From the NCBI GenBank assembly GCA_937944485.1, contig CALDYU010000012.1:62001-126000 (forward strand): DNA of 64,000 bases. The letters run 5' to 3'. Numbering within the stretch: position 1 is the first letter of the stretch; every line of letters begins with the position of its first letter. The notes under the pieces are model-generated. The model made no database searches and had not been told where the DNA came from. It was given only the letters and a program-made list of their open reading frames with translations. Both the position numbers and the translations under genes were made by a program. Of the stretch, positions 30,679-39,271 are shown piece by piece. Origin of the DNA: an uncultured Flavobacteriaceae bacterium (GTDB lineage: Bacteria > Bacteroidota > Bacteroidia > Flavobacteriales > Flavobacteriaceae).

Positions 30679-30768
30679 AGATATTTAGAAAAAAATTAAT
30701 ACAAACGGTAGGGTGTTTTTAAAATAAATTGTTTTAAGACTGTATTAACAAATTAATTCCAAATCATT

Positions 30769-32142
30769 ATGAAAGTTTTATGTAACAGAGCAGTTAGCAC
30801 AATCCTACTTGTAGCCTCACTGGTATTCGCTTCATGTCAACTTGAAGAACCCTTTGCACCACAGAACAAATTACAAGAAGAGGCTTCAATGAGTTCAGTA
30901 GCCACTAATTTAATGGAACGAACGGTTTCTAACGATGGTTCGCATGATAATATCGTAGATGGATCGAGTTGTTTTGATATTCGCTTTCCATATACCGTTT
31001 CTGTCAATGGTGTAGAAATTATTATTAATTCTGAAGATGACTTAGAATTAATTGAAGCTGTTTTTGACGCAGTTGAATACGATGACGATATACTTGATAT
31101 TATTTTTCCGATCACAATTACTTTAGCAGATTATACAGAGGTTAAAATTAATAGTCTTGAAGAATTAAGAGAAATAGCCTCAAAATGTATTGAAGGTGGT
31201 GATGACGATGATATTGAATGTATAGATGTAGTATACCCAGTGACCTTCTTCACTTTTGATCCTAACTTTCAACAAACAGGTACCGTTGAAGTGAATAATG
31301 ATAGAGAAATGAGACGCTTTTTTGCTGGTTTAAGTGCAACTGATATTATTAGCATTCAATTTCCTGTGATGTTTGAAATGTATGACGGTACTAAAGTTAC
31401 GGTCAACAATAACGATGAATTGGTTGATGCTATTGAAAGAGCTATTGAGGCTTGTGATGAAGATGATGACAATGACCATAATGATGATGATTTTACTAAA
31501 GAGCGTTTAGATAGTGTGCTAGTAGCGTGTCCTTGGTTAGTGAAAGAACTCAAAAGAAATAATCAAGATAATACCGAACAATATGAGGACTTTATTCTAG
31601 AGTTTAATGAAGATGGATCCGTAACGGCCAAAGACAGAACTGGCAATGTGCTTAATGGAGAATGGGAAACCACCGTAAGTGATTACCGTGTGAAATTAAG
31701 TTTGTCTTTTGAGTTTATTGAAGATTTCACTTTAGATTGGTTTGTTTATGAAATAGAAGACGGAAGAATTAAGCTATTTATTTCGGATGGTGAGGATAAA
31801 ATTATAATGAAACAAAATTGTGAAGAGCCCTACTGTGACGATGAATTTATTGTCGAAGCGCTTTCTAATTGTAAATGGGAGTTATCTAGTCCTACCGTAG
31901 ATTTTATCGACTTGTATAGTTTTGATTTTTCTGGAATGAATATACACGTTTGGAACCCCAATGATGAAATTCAGGATGAAGGTAATTGGAGTATCACTGA
32001 CGGTGTTTTGACTTTCAATGATTTATCGAATGTCTTCGCAAATTATGTAGGAAATTGGGAGGTTGTATCATGTTCTGCCGAAAGATTTAAAGTAGAACGA
32101 GAGGATGGAGAATTCCTGGTTTTTGAAAAAGACTGTCAATAG
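30769..32142 (+). CDS. Acidic repeat-containing surface lipoprotein, unknown function
   Basis: 457 residues with a lipobox ending FASC at residue 23. Four degenerate repeats follow between about residues 65 and 235, each with an I/V-x-F/Y-P core (DIRFPYTV, DIIFPITI, DVVYPVTF, SIQFPVMF), then a V-x-I/V-N strand and a helix rich in E, D and L. Asp-rich linkers separate them (GGDDDDIEC, DEDDDNDHNDDDF). The C-terminal half has two copies of a domain beginning L-x-x-C-x-W and ending NC/DC, resembling lipocalin-like folds. I do not recognise a named family. It is divergent from the ECF sigma gene, so it may be a sigma target. Confidence 0.7.
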   Translation: MKVLCNRAVSTILLVASLVFASCQLEEPFAPQNKLQEEASMSSVATNLMERTVSNDGSHDNIVDGSSCFDIRFPYTVSVNGVEIIINSEDDLELIEAVFDAVEYDDDILDIIFPITITLADYTEVKINSLEELREIASKCIEGGDDDDIECIDVVYPVTFFTFDPNFQQTGTVEVNNDREMRRFFAGLSATDIISIQFPVMFEMYDGTKVTVNNNDELVDAIERAIEACDEDDDNDHNDDDFTKERLDSVLVACPWLVKELKRNNQDNTEQYEDFILEFNEDGSVTAKDRTGNVLNGEWETTVSDYRVKLSLSFEFIEDFTLDWFVYEIEDGRIKLFISDGEDKIIMKQNCEEPYCDDEFIVEALSNCKWELSSPTVDFIDLYSFDFSGMNIHVWNPNDEIQDEGNWSITDGVLTFNDLSNVFANYVGNWEVVSCSAERFKVEREDGEFLVFEKDCQ

Positions 32143-32194
32143 TAGATATTATAAAGAATAGTTTAAATATTCTTAACCTTTTTTGCCTCACTTT

Positions 32195-32229
32195 AAAGAG
32201 CATCTGTCAAATGAGACAGGTGCTCTTTT
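32195..32229 (+). terminator. Intrinsic terminator between lipoprotein gene and ffh
   Basis: AAAGAGCA-T-CTGTC (32195-32208) pairs with GACAG-G-TGCTCTTT (32215-32228) over an AAATGA loop and is followed by T. One T-G wobble is included. Confidence 0.85.
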
Positions 32230-32277
32230 CGTTTGACTTTTTTTAAGACAATAGCTCTTCTTTCTCATGGTTATTGT

Positions 32278-32285
32278 TAAATTTG
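32278..32285 (+). promoter_or_regulatory. Promoter -7 box of ffh
   Basis: TAAATTTG matches TAnnTTTG, 25 bases before the ATG. No convincing TTG was found at the -33 position. Confidence 0.5.
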
Positions 32286-32310
32286 CTTTTCTTCAAAAGA
32301 CAGCAAGCCG

Positions 32311-33648
32311 ATGTTTGATAATTTAAGTGAAAAGCTAGATAAAGCCCTACATGTATTAAAGGGGCATGGTCAAATTACAGAAATTAATGTTGCCGAAACA
32401 ACAAAAGAAGTTCGTAGAGCATTATTAGATGCTGATGTTAATTTTAAGATTGCAAAAGAATTTACCAATCGCGTTAAAGAGAAGGCCTTAGGGCAAAATG
32501 TATTGACCACCTTACAGCCCGGTCAATTAATGGTTAAAATCGTAAAAGATGAGCTGACCCAATTAATGGGAGGCGAATCAGAAGGTATTAACCTGTCGGG
32601 AAATCCTTCAATAATTTTAATGTCGGGACTTCAAGGTTCTGGTAAAACTACATTTTCTGGTAAACTTGCGAATTATTTAAAAACTAAAAAGACAAAGAAA
32701 CCTTTATTAGTGGCCTGTGATGTCTATAGGCCCGCTGCAATTGATCAGCTTCACGTGGTTGGAGAACAAATTGATGTTGAGGTGTATTCCGATCGTGAAA
32801 ACAACGATCCTGTTGCAATTTCTAAAGCCGGTATTGCCCATGCCAAAGCAAACGGTCATAATGTTGTTATTATTGATACCGCAGGTCGTTTAGCAGTTGA
32901 TGAAAAGATGATGGATGAAATTTCGAACATCCATAAGGCAATTCAACCCCAAGAAACACTTTTTGTAGTTGATTCTATGACGGGTCAAGATGCTGTGAAT
33001 ACAGCTAAAGCCTTCAACGATATTTTGAATTTTGATGGTGTTATTCTTACAAAATTAGATGGTGATACTCGAGGTGGTGCGGCTATTTCAATTAAATCAG
33101 TAGTCGATAAACCCATTAAATTTATAGGTACGGGTGAGAAAATGGAAGCTATTGACGTTTTCTATCCCGATCGAATGGCTGATCGTATTCTAGGAATGGG
33201 TGATGTTATTTCACTGGTTGAAAGAGCGCAAGATCAATTTGATGAAGAAGAGGCCCGTAAGATTCAAAAGAAAATTGCGAAGAATAAATTCGGATTTGAT
33301 GATTTTCTATCTCAAATACAACAGATCAAAAAAATGGGAAACATCAAAGACTTGATGGGGATGATTCCCGGAGCAGGTAAGGCACTTAAAGGTTTAGATA
33401 TAGATGATGATGCTTTCAAACATATTGAAGCCATTATCCATTCCATGACCCCCGATGAACGTTCAACGCCTTCTAAACTAAATGCAAGTCGTAAAAAAAG
33501 AATTGCCAAAGGGGCGGGGCGCGATGTCAAAGAGGTTAATCAATTGCTCAAACAGTTTGACCAAATGAGTAAAATGATGAAGATGATGCAAGGTGGCGGT
33601 GGCAAACGTATGATGCAAATGATGGGGGGTATGAAAGATCTACGCTAA
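32311..33648 (+). CDS. ffh: Signal recognition particle protein Ffh
   Basis: SRP54-type GTPase, 445 residues, that targets nascent membrane proteins to SecY. The N domain is followed by the G domain with P-loop GLQGSGKTT (about 106-114), DTAGR and TKLDGDTRGGAA. The methionine-rich M domain at the C-terminus (QMSKMMKMMQ, KRMMQMMGGM) binds 4.5S RNA and signal sequences. It is preceded by a terminator and a promoter, so it starts a new unit. Confidence 0.98.
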   Translation: MFDNLSEKLDKALHVLKGHGQITEINVAETTKEVRRALLDADVNFKIAKEFTNRVKEKALGQNVLTTLQPGQLMVKIVKDELTQLMGGESEGINLSGNPSIILMSGLQGSGKTTFSGKLANYLKTKKTKKPLLVACDVYRPAAIDQLHVVGEQIDVEVYSDRENNDPVAISKAGIAHAKANGHNVVIIDTAGRLAVDEKMMDEISNIHKAIQPQETLFVVDSMTGQDAVNTAKAFNDILNFDGVILTKLDGDTRGGAAISIKSVVDKPIKFIGTGEKMEAIDVFYPDRMADRILGMGDVISLVERAQDQFDEEEARKIQKKIAKNKFGFDDFLSQIQQIKKMGNIKDLMGMIPGAGKALKGLDIDDDAFKHIEAIIHSMTPDERSTPSKLNASRKKRIAKGAGRDVKEVNQLLKQFDQMSKMMKMMQGGGGKRMMQMMGGMKDLR

Positions 33649-33708
33649 GAACTATGCTTATGAATGCCCCGTAATTAAAAGTAATTAGATCAAGTAAAAA
33701 GCACCTGA

Positions 33709-34593
33709 ATGAAAATATTAGACGGAAAAAAAGTATCAAACGAAATTAAAGAGGAAATCGCGGCAGAGGTTGCTGAGATGAAGGCGAAAGGAGAGAAAGT
33801 ACCTCATTTGGCGGCCGTTTTAGTGGGTAATGATGGTGCTAGCTTAACCTATGTTGGTAGTAAGGTTAGATCATGTGAACGTGTTGGTTTTGAGTCTACT
33901 TTGGTGCAAATGCCGAATACAACAAGTGAAATTGAGCTTTTAAATAAAATAGAAGAACTCAATGCCAATGATGATATTGATGGCTTTATTGTGCAATTAC
34001 CATTACCTCCGCAGATAGATACTCAGAAAGTGCTACTTGCGGTAGACCCCGATAAAGATGTCGATGGTTTTCACCCCATGAATTTCGGAAAAATGGCCTT
34101 AGATATGAGTACATTCATACCTGCAACACCTTTCGGAATTCTCGAACTTATTGAACGCTATGGTGTAGAAACACAAGGTAAACATACCGTAGTAATTGGT
34201 CGAAGTCATATTGTAGGGCGGCCGATGAGTATTCTTATGGGTCGTAAGGGCTTTCCTGGAAATTCAACTGTTACCTTAACCCATAGTCGTACCAAGAATA
34301 TTACGCAAATAATTTCGCAGGCTGATATTGTTATTTCTGCATTAGGTGTGCCCAAATTTTTAAAAGCTGAAATGGTAAAAGATGATGCTGTGATTATTGA
34401 TGTCGGTATTACTAGGGTGCCTGATGATACCAAAAAGAAAGGGTATTATATTACAGGAGACGTAGATTTTGAAAATGTAAGTAAAAAGGCCTCTTTTATT
34501 ACTCCGGTGCCTGGCGGTGTAGGCCCTATGACGATAGCAATGTTATTAAAAAATACATTGTTAGCCAGAGAACGCCATAGAAGTAATCACTAA
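33709..34593 (+). CDS. folD: Bifunctional methylenetetrahydrofolate dehydrogenase/cyclohydrolase
   Basis: Interconverts 5,10-methylene-, methenyl- and formyl-tetrahydrofolate; 294 residues. Motifs seen include YVGSKVRSCERVGF with the catalytic lysine, the substrate motif DGFIVQLPLPPQID and the NADP-binding GRSHIVGRPMS, plus PGGVGPMTIAMLL near the end. It follows ffh by 60 bases and may be cotranscribed with it. Confidence 0.97.
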   Translation: MKILDGKKVSNEIKEEIAAEVAEMKAKGEKVPHLAAVLVGNDGASLTYVGSKVRSCERVGFESTLVQMPNTTSEIELLNKIEELNANDDIDGFIVQLPLPPQIDTQKVLLAVDPDKDVDGFHPMNFGKMALDMSTFIPATPFGILELIERYGVETQGKHTVVIGRSHIVGRPMSILMGRKGFPGNSTVTLTHSRTKNITQIISQADIVISALGVPKFLKAEMVKDDAVIIDVGITRVPDDTKKKGYYITGDVDFENVSKKASFITPVPGGVGPMTIAMLLKNTLLARERHRSNH

Positions 34594-34614
34594 AGCCATT
34601 CCTTTTTATAGCTA

Positions 34615-34755
34615 TTAAATCGTGGATTTTAGTTTTCCAGTAGCCGTACTGTCTATCGGATTTATGATATCAATATCGTTACTGTCATCGTAGTCACAGC
34701 TACTCATTGCTATAATACATCCAATGATTACAATCGTAAATATGATTTTTTTCAT
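34615..34755 (-). CDS. Small lipoprotein (46 aa), unknown function
   Basis: Reading leftward from the ATG at 34755: MKKIIFTIVIIGCIIAMSSC, then DYDDSNDIDIINPIDST and a short tail ending KLKSTI. The lipobox is AMSSC with Cys20, and the mature peptide is only 27 residues with an acidic DYDDSND segment right after the cysteine. It converges on folD (21-base gap). Its size, clean signal and start support a real gene, but no family is recognised. Confidence 0.6.
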   Translation of the reverse strand: MKKIIFTIVIIGCIIAMSSCDYDDSNDIDIINPIDSTATGKLKSTI

Positions 34756-34812
34756 CGCGAGAGCCTTTAGTATGTGTTTTTTTAAACTGTTAGTAGATTG
34801 ACAACGTAAAAT

Positions 34813-34838
34813 TTTTAAGAAAAATTGTTTTCTTAAAA
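34813..34838. repeat. AT-rich 11-bp perfect inverted repeat
   Basis: TTTTAAGAAAA (34813-34823), an ATTG spacer, and TTTTCTTAAAA (34828-34838). It lies between the small lipoprotein gene and the divergent esterase operon. It could be an operator or a weak hairpin. Confidence 0.5.
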
Positions 34839-34894
34839 GAGTATTCTTGAGAAAGTTGAAAGTTCATAACGGTCTATTTTTAATTATAGCTTCA

Positions 34895-34926
34895 TTTGAT
34901 TCCTAATTGAAATTCAGTACCTTTTG
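34895..34926 (+). promoter_or_regulatory. Likely promoter of the esterase operon
   Basis: TTTG (34895-34898), 19-base spacer, then TACCTTTT followed by G (34918-34926), close to TAnnTTTG. Because the possible GTG start at 34926 overlaps this box, the ATG at 34944 is favoured for the gene. Confidence 0.45.
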
Positions 34927-34943
34927 TGGTAAATAACCCAACC

Positions 34944-36680
34944 ATGAAAAGATTGTTTCCGTTATACATTGTACTTGTTTCTTTGCTTTTTGGCTGCAAG
35001 CCTAATAGCACAATCAAGCCACAATCCCTTATCAAGGTATCTTTCTCAAATGATGCCAATTCAACCTCACTTGACGGCCGTTTACTTTTAATGCTATCTA
35101 ATAATGATGAAAAAGAGCCTAGGTTTCAAATTAATGATGGTCTCAATACCCAATTGATTTATGGGCTTAATGTGGAAGGACTGAAACCTAGTGAAACAAT
35201 TACATTCGACAATGATGTTTTTGGCTATCCGTACCCAAGTTTAGCAGAAGTGCCGCCAGGTGAATATAATGTGCAAGCCTTGTTACATGTCTATGAAACT
35301 TTTAATCTAGAAACAGGGCACACGGTCAAACTTCCTATGGATAATGGAGAAGGGCAACAGTGGAATAAATCGCCAGGAAATTTATATAGCCAACCTTTTA
35401 AAATTAAAGTCACCGATAAAGGCATTACTGATATTCACGTTGTTATGAATCAAGTTATTCCTCCCATAGAAGAACCTGAAGACACTGATTGGGTTAAACA
35501 CATTAAAGTCAAATCTGAAAAATTATCTAAATTTTGGGGCAGAGATATCTACCTCGGTGCGCATGTACTTCTTCCGAAGGGTTTTGATGATCATCCTGAA
35601 GCAAAGTACCCCTTAATGGTCTTTCATGGGCATTTTCCCTCTGATTTTGGTGGTTTTAGAACTGTACCTCCCGACACTAATTTAGAACCAGAATATTCAG
35701 AACGTTTTGACTTAGATGGCTACAATATAATGCAACAGCAAGAAGCTTATGATTTTTATAAACGTTGGAATGAACCTGATTTTCCGCGTATGCTGATTGT
35801 CGAAATACAGCATCCTACTCCATATTATGACGATTCGTATGCAGTAAATTCGGCGAATCAAGGTCCGTATGGAGATGCAATTACCTATGAGTTAATTCCA
35901 GAAATTGAAAGACAATTTAGAGGAATTGGTGAAGGTTGGTCGCGTTTTTTATACGGTGGTTCTACTGGAGGTTGGGAGGCATTGGCTGTTCAAGTAAATT
36001 ACCCCGAAGAGTATAACGGTTGTTTTGCTGCATGCCCTGATCCTATTGATTTTAGAGCCTATTGCCTTACCAATATTTATGAAGATGATAATGCCTATTA
36101 TTACGATAGCCGTCATAAAAAATTAGAAGTACCTGCTCATAGAGATTATTTGGGAAATATTCAATCTACACTTCGGTCTGGAAATCATTTGGAGCTTGTT
36201 TTAGGGGATAAATCCCGTTCAGGGCAACAATGGGATATTTGGGAAGCTACCTATTCTCCGCAAGGAAATGACGGTTACCCAGTGCGAATTTGGGATAAAA
36301 TGACCGGTGATATCGACCATAAAATCGCAGAATATTGGAAAGAGAACTATGATCTTCGGTATATTTTAGAGCGTGATTGGGATAAACTTGGTCCTAATCT
36401 AAGAGGGAAAATAAATATTTATTGCGGCGATATGGATAACTATTATTTAAACAATGCTGTCTATCTGATGGAAGAATTCCTTGAAGGTACTACAAATCCT
36501 CATTATGACGGAGAAGTTTTATACGGAGATCGCGCAGAACATTGTTGGAATGGCGACCCTAACCAACCAAATGCTATCAGTCGATTGAGATATAACAGCA
36601 TGTATGTACCTAAGATTATGAAACGAATAGCAGAAAGTGCCCCAAAAGGTGCAGATTTAACAAGTTGGCGGTATAAATAA
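34944..36680 (+). CDS. Lipoprotein esterase, alpha/beta-hydrolase fold
   Basis: 578 residues from MKRLFPLYIVLVSLLFGC, a lipoprotein signal with Cys18. An N-terminal beta-rich part precedes a putative-esterase (EstD/Fes-like) domain with the nucleophile motif YGGSTGGWEAL, and AEHCWNG near the C-terminus probably holds the catalytic histidine. An Ig-like N-terminal region before a feruloyl- or siderophore-esterase-type domain is common in Bacteroidota. The substrate cannot be told. It heads a run of four same-strand genes. Confidence 0.8.
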   Translation: MKRLFPLYIVLVSLLFGCKPNSTIKPQSLIKVSFSNDANSTSLDGRLLLMLSNNDEKEPRFQINDGLNTQLIYGLNVEGLKPSETITFDNDVFGYPYPSLAEVPPGEYNVQALLHVYETFNLETGHTVKLPMDNGEGQQWNKSPGNLYSQPFKIKVTDKGITDIHVVMNQVIPPIEEPEDTDWVKHIKVKSEKLSKFWGRDIYLGAHVLLPKGFDDHPEAKYPLMVFHGHFPSDFGGFRTVPPDTNLEPEYSERFDLDGYNIMQQQEAYDFYKRWNEPDFPRMLIVEIQHPTPYYDDSYAVNSANQGPYGDAITYELIPEIERQFRGIGEGWSRFLYGGSTGGWEALAVQVNYPEEYNGCFAACPDPIDFRAYCLTNIYEDDNAYYYDSRHKKLEVPAHRDYLGNIQSTLRSGNHLELVLGDKSRSGQQWDIWEATYSPQGNDGYPVRIWDKMTGDIDHKIAEYWKENYDLRYILERDWDKLGPNLRGKINIYCGDMDNYYLNNAVYLMEEFLEGTTNPHYDGEVLYGDRAEHCWNGDPNQPNAISRLRYNSMYVPKIMKRIAESAPKGADLTSWRYK

Positions 36681-36683
36681 GAT

Positions 36684-37316
36684 ATGAACAAATTTGGCCA
36701 TAAAATAATCTGGTTTCTTTTCGCATTTTTAGCCATTGGGGTCAGCCTTTACCCACTGTTATATGGGTATTTGGCATATATTGGTGTTGAAGAAGCTTTA
36801 AGAAGCCGTAAAACTGCTGAATTATTGGCTAGTGTAGTTTGGAACACTGGTTTTTATACCCACATATCTTTAGGCGGTATCGCTCTTTTAGTAGGTTGGT
36901 TACAGTTCAGTAAGCGTTTTCGAAATGCCAATTTAAAACGGCATCGATTAATTGGTAAAATTTATATGATAGCTGTCCTCATAAGTGGTCTTGCCGCATT
37001 TTATATTTCATTTTACGCTACGGGAGGTATAATAGCGCAATTGGGTTTTGGGCTATTGGCTTTATTATGGTTGTATACGACCGCGAGAGGTTTTCAAGCT
37101 ATTAAAAATGGAGGGATTAGTAAACACGAAACGTATATGATCTATAGTTATGCGGCCTGTTTTGCAGCGGTGACGCTACGTGTTTGGTTGCCCATGCTTA
37201 CAACAGTTTTCGGCGATTTTATACTTGCCTATCGTATTGTAGCTTGGTTATGTTGGGTGCCCAATATGATTTTTGCCTATATTTTAGTACAACGAAAGAA
37301 CCTAATAACCATTTAA
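36684..37316 (+). CDS. DUF2306 membrane protein
   Basis: 210 residues with six to seven hydrophobic segments. The pattern HISLGGIALLVGWLQF, then KRHRLIGKIYMIAVLISG and KHETYMIYSYAACFAAVTLR, matches DUF2306. The conserved histidines on membrane helices hint at haem or proton-related chemistry, but no function is established. It begins three bases after the esterase stop, so it is cotranscribed. Confidence 0.8.
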   Translation: MNKFGHKIIWFLFAFLAIGVSLYPLLYGYLAYIGVEEALRSRKTAELLASVVWNTGFYTHISLGGIALLVGWLQFSKRFRNANLKRHRLIGKIYMIAVLISGLAAFYISFYATGGIIAQLGFGLLALLWLYTTARGFQAIKNGGISKHETYMIYSYAACFAAVTLRVWLPMLTTVFGDFILAYRIVAWLCWVPNMIFAYILVQRKNLITI

Positions 37317-37331
37317 TTAAATATCGACCTA

Positions 37332-37655
37332 ATGAATGCAGAAAAATTAATTCGGTATGATGCGCTGGTCTCGCAATGCCCCAGGTTTGAAAGAAAAGGA
37401 AAGACGATGCCCTATACTTCTGCTAACGGACATATGTTTTCAATGTTGAACAAAGCTGATGAGTTGGGTATACGATTTTCTAAAGACGTACAAGAAGAAT
37501 ATTTTAAAAAGTACAACACTACTTTTTTCAAGAACCATGGTACGGTAATCAAGGGTTATATATGCGTGACAGAAAGTATGTTTTTAGACAGGTCAAATTT
37601 GGTTAAGCTACTGAATGAGAGTTATGATTACGTGATGTCGCTTAAGGCTAAATAA
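37332..37655 (+). CDS. Small conserved protein, possibly TfoX N-domain-like
   Basis: 107 residues, soluble, starting MNAEKLIRYDALVSQCPRF. The middle (TSANGHMFSMLNKADELGIRF) and the C-terminal helix recall TfoX N-terminal-domain proteins, but the match is by general pattern and not certain. It starts 15 bases after the DUF2306 gene. Confidence 0.55.
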   Translation: MNAEKLIRYDALVSQCPRFERKGKTMPYTSANGHMFSMLNKADELGIRFSKDVQEEYFKKYNTTFFKNHGTVIKGYICVTESMFLDRSNLVKLLNESYDYVMSLKAK

Positions 37656-37746
37656 TAAATTAATGGTTGATTATGATCTATGTAGTAGTTATAACAATCC
37701 GGCTTCATTGCTTATCTTGTTGTTTTCTTCAATTAAAGCTATAAAA

Positions 37747-38607
37747 ATGAAAAGAGCTCTTTTTTTAGGTGTTTTCTGTTTGGGAATGATCAGTTTTACC
37801 ATGGCTCAAACGGGAAAAGTTTATGACAATCTTAGTATGTCAAGTAAAATATTAAAAATGGAACGCAAATATGCGATCTATCTTCCGCCAGGTTACGAAA
37901 CATCAGAGCGCAGTTATCCTGTGCTGTATCTTTTGCATGGAGCAGGTGATGATCAAACCGGTTGGGTGCAATTCGGTGAGGTACCACACATCGCTGACAA
38001 AGCAAATAAAAATGGTAATGCAACACCTATGATTATTGTTATGCCTGATGCTAATACAGGTAAGCGTGGTTATTTTAATCAGGGTAAAGACTGGCGTTAT
38101 GAAGATTTCTTTTTTGAAGAATTCATGCCTTATGTTGAGCAGAAGTACCGAATCAAAGCTGAGAAACGCTATCGGGCGGTTGCTGGGCTATCAATGGGCG
38201 GTGGCGGTTCTTTTATGTATGCTTTGCATCATCCAGAATTGTTCTCATCAGCATGTCCTCTAAGTGCTTATGTAGGCCCTTTGACTTTGGCCGATTTAAA
38301 GGCTAGATTAAAGCAAAGTGACTTGAATTTATCTGAAGCTGAGATGAAGGCGTATTTTAAAAGACACAATGCTTTAGAACTTCTTAAAACAGTGCCAGAG
38401 AAAGATGTAAAATCTGTACGCTGGTATATTGATTGTGGTGATGATGATTTTTTATATGAAGGAAATAGTTTGATGCATATTGCGATGAAGAAAAAGAAAA
38501 TTCCGCATGAATATCGGGTTCGCAATGGTGCCCATAACTGGACGTATTGGCGAGAAGCACTGCCTACCGTATTACATTTTGTTTCTGAGGCTTTTCACCA
38601 GTATTAA
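37747..38607 (+). CDS. Secreted esterase, EstD/Fes family
   Basis: 286 residues from MKRALFLGVFCLGMISFTMA, a signal peptide cleaved near MAQ. The frame is open from 37663, but that would bury the signal peptide, so the inner ATG is used. The alpha/beta-hydrolase motifs are YLLHGAGDD, the nucleophile GLSMGGGGS and the C-terminal NGAHNWTYW with the histidine. It is the second esterase of this operon; acetyl- or feruloyl-ester substrates are possible. Confidence 0.85.
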   Translation: MKRALFLGVFCLGMISFTMAQTGKVYDNLSMSSKILKMERKYAIYLPPGYETSERSYPVLYLLHGAGDDQTGWVQFGEVPHIADKANKNGNATPMIIVMPDANTGKRGYFNQGKDWRYEDFFFEEFMPYVEQKYRIKAEKRYRAVAGLSMGGGGSFMYALHHPELFSSACPLSAYVGPLTLADLKARLKQSDLNLSEAEMKAYFKRHNALELLKTVPEKDVKSVRWYIDCGDDDFLYEGNSLMHIAMKKKKIPHEYRVRNGAHNWTYWREALPTVLHFVSEAFHQY

Positions 38608-38815
38608 ATTCGACGTATGCAATACCGAACTTTTAGAAGTACACATTGAGCCGTAACTGAAATAGGCGATAGTATATATGGACGGATGGAAAGAATTTGA
38701 CAATCGACAGTCCCTAAAATCGCTGTGCGTTATGGCAAAGGTTGATTTACAAGTTATATCAAGCATTGAAAAAACACCGTTGAAATAGAAAACCAAGGGC
38801 GTGGTCTCAGCAAAA

Positions 38816-39241
38816 TTAGGTCGCAAATAATTGATCCATATCTTTAAATGCTTTGAATTCTAGAGCATTTCCCGCCGGATCTAAGAAAAACATGGTGGCT
38901 TGTTCACCCGTTTGCCCCTCAAAACGAATATAAGGTTCAATAACAAAGCGAATGCCTTTAGATTTTAATTCCTCTGAAAAAGATTGAAAAGTATCCCATG
39001 GTAGCACTACTCCGAAATGCGGTACAGGCACATCATGACCATCTACGGGATTGTGATGTATATCATCCGTTTCTATTTTTTGTTTATAATGAATGACGAG
39101 CTGATGTCCGAACAAATTAAAATCTACCCAGTGGTCGCTACTGCGCCCTTCTTCACAGTTTAAAACATCTCGATAAAACGATCTGCATTCGGCTAAGTTG
39201 TGTACCGGTATGGCAAGATGGAACGGAGTTACTTGATGCAT
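38816..39241 (-). CDS. VOC-family (glyoxalase/dioxygenase-like) protein
   Basis: 141 residues from the ATG at 39241 (a TTG lies just before it). Paired beta-alpha-beta-beta-beta modules are visible: the first begins [17 protein letters not shown], the second ends [14 protein letters not shown]. The metal ligands His (PFHLAI), His (PVPHFGV) and Glu (LEFK) are conserved. Reaction unknown. Confidence 0.85.
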   Translation of the reverse strand: MHQVTPFHLAIPVHNLAECRSFYRDVLNCEEGRSSDHWVDFNLFGHQLVIHYKQKIETDDIHHNPVDGHDVPVPHFGVVLPWDTFQSFSEELKSKGIRFVIEPYIRFEGQTGEQATMFFLDPAGNALEFKAFKDMDQLFAT

Positions 39242-39271
39242 CAAAAAAAATGTTTAGATAAAAGTACTTCT

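Noticed and set aside
37663..37746. Upstream start for the second esterase
   Set aside because: It would place 28 residues before the signal peptide, so the ATG at 37747 is used.
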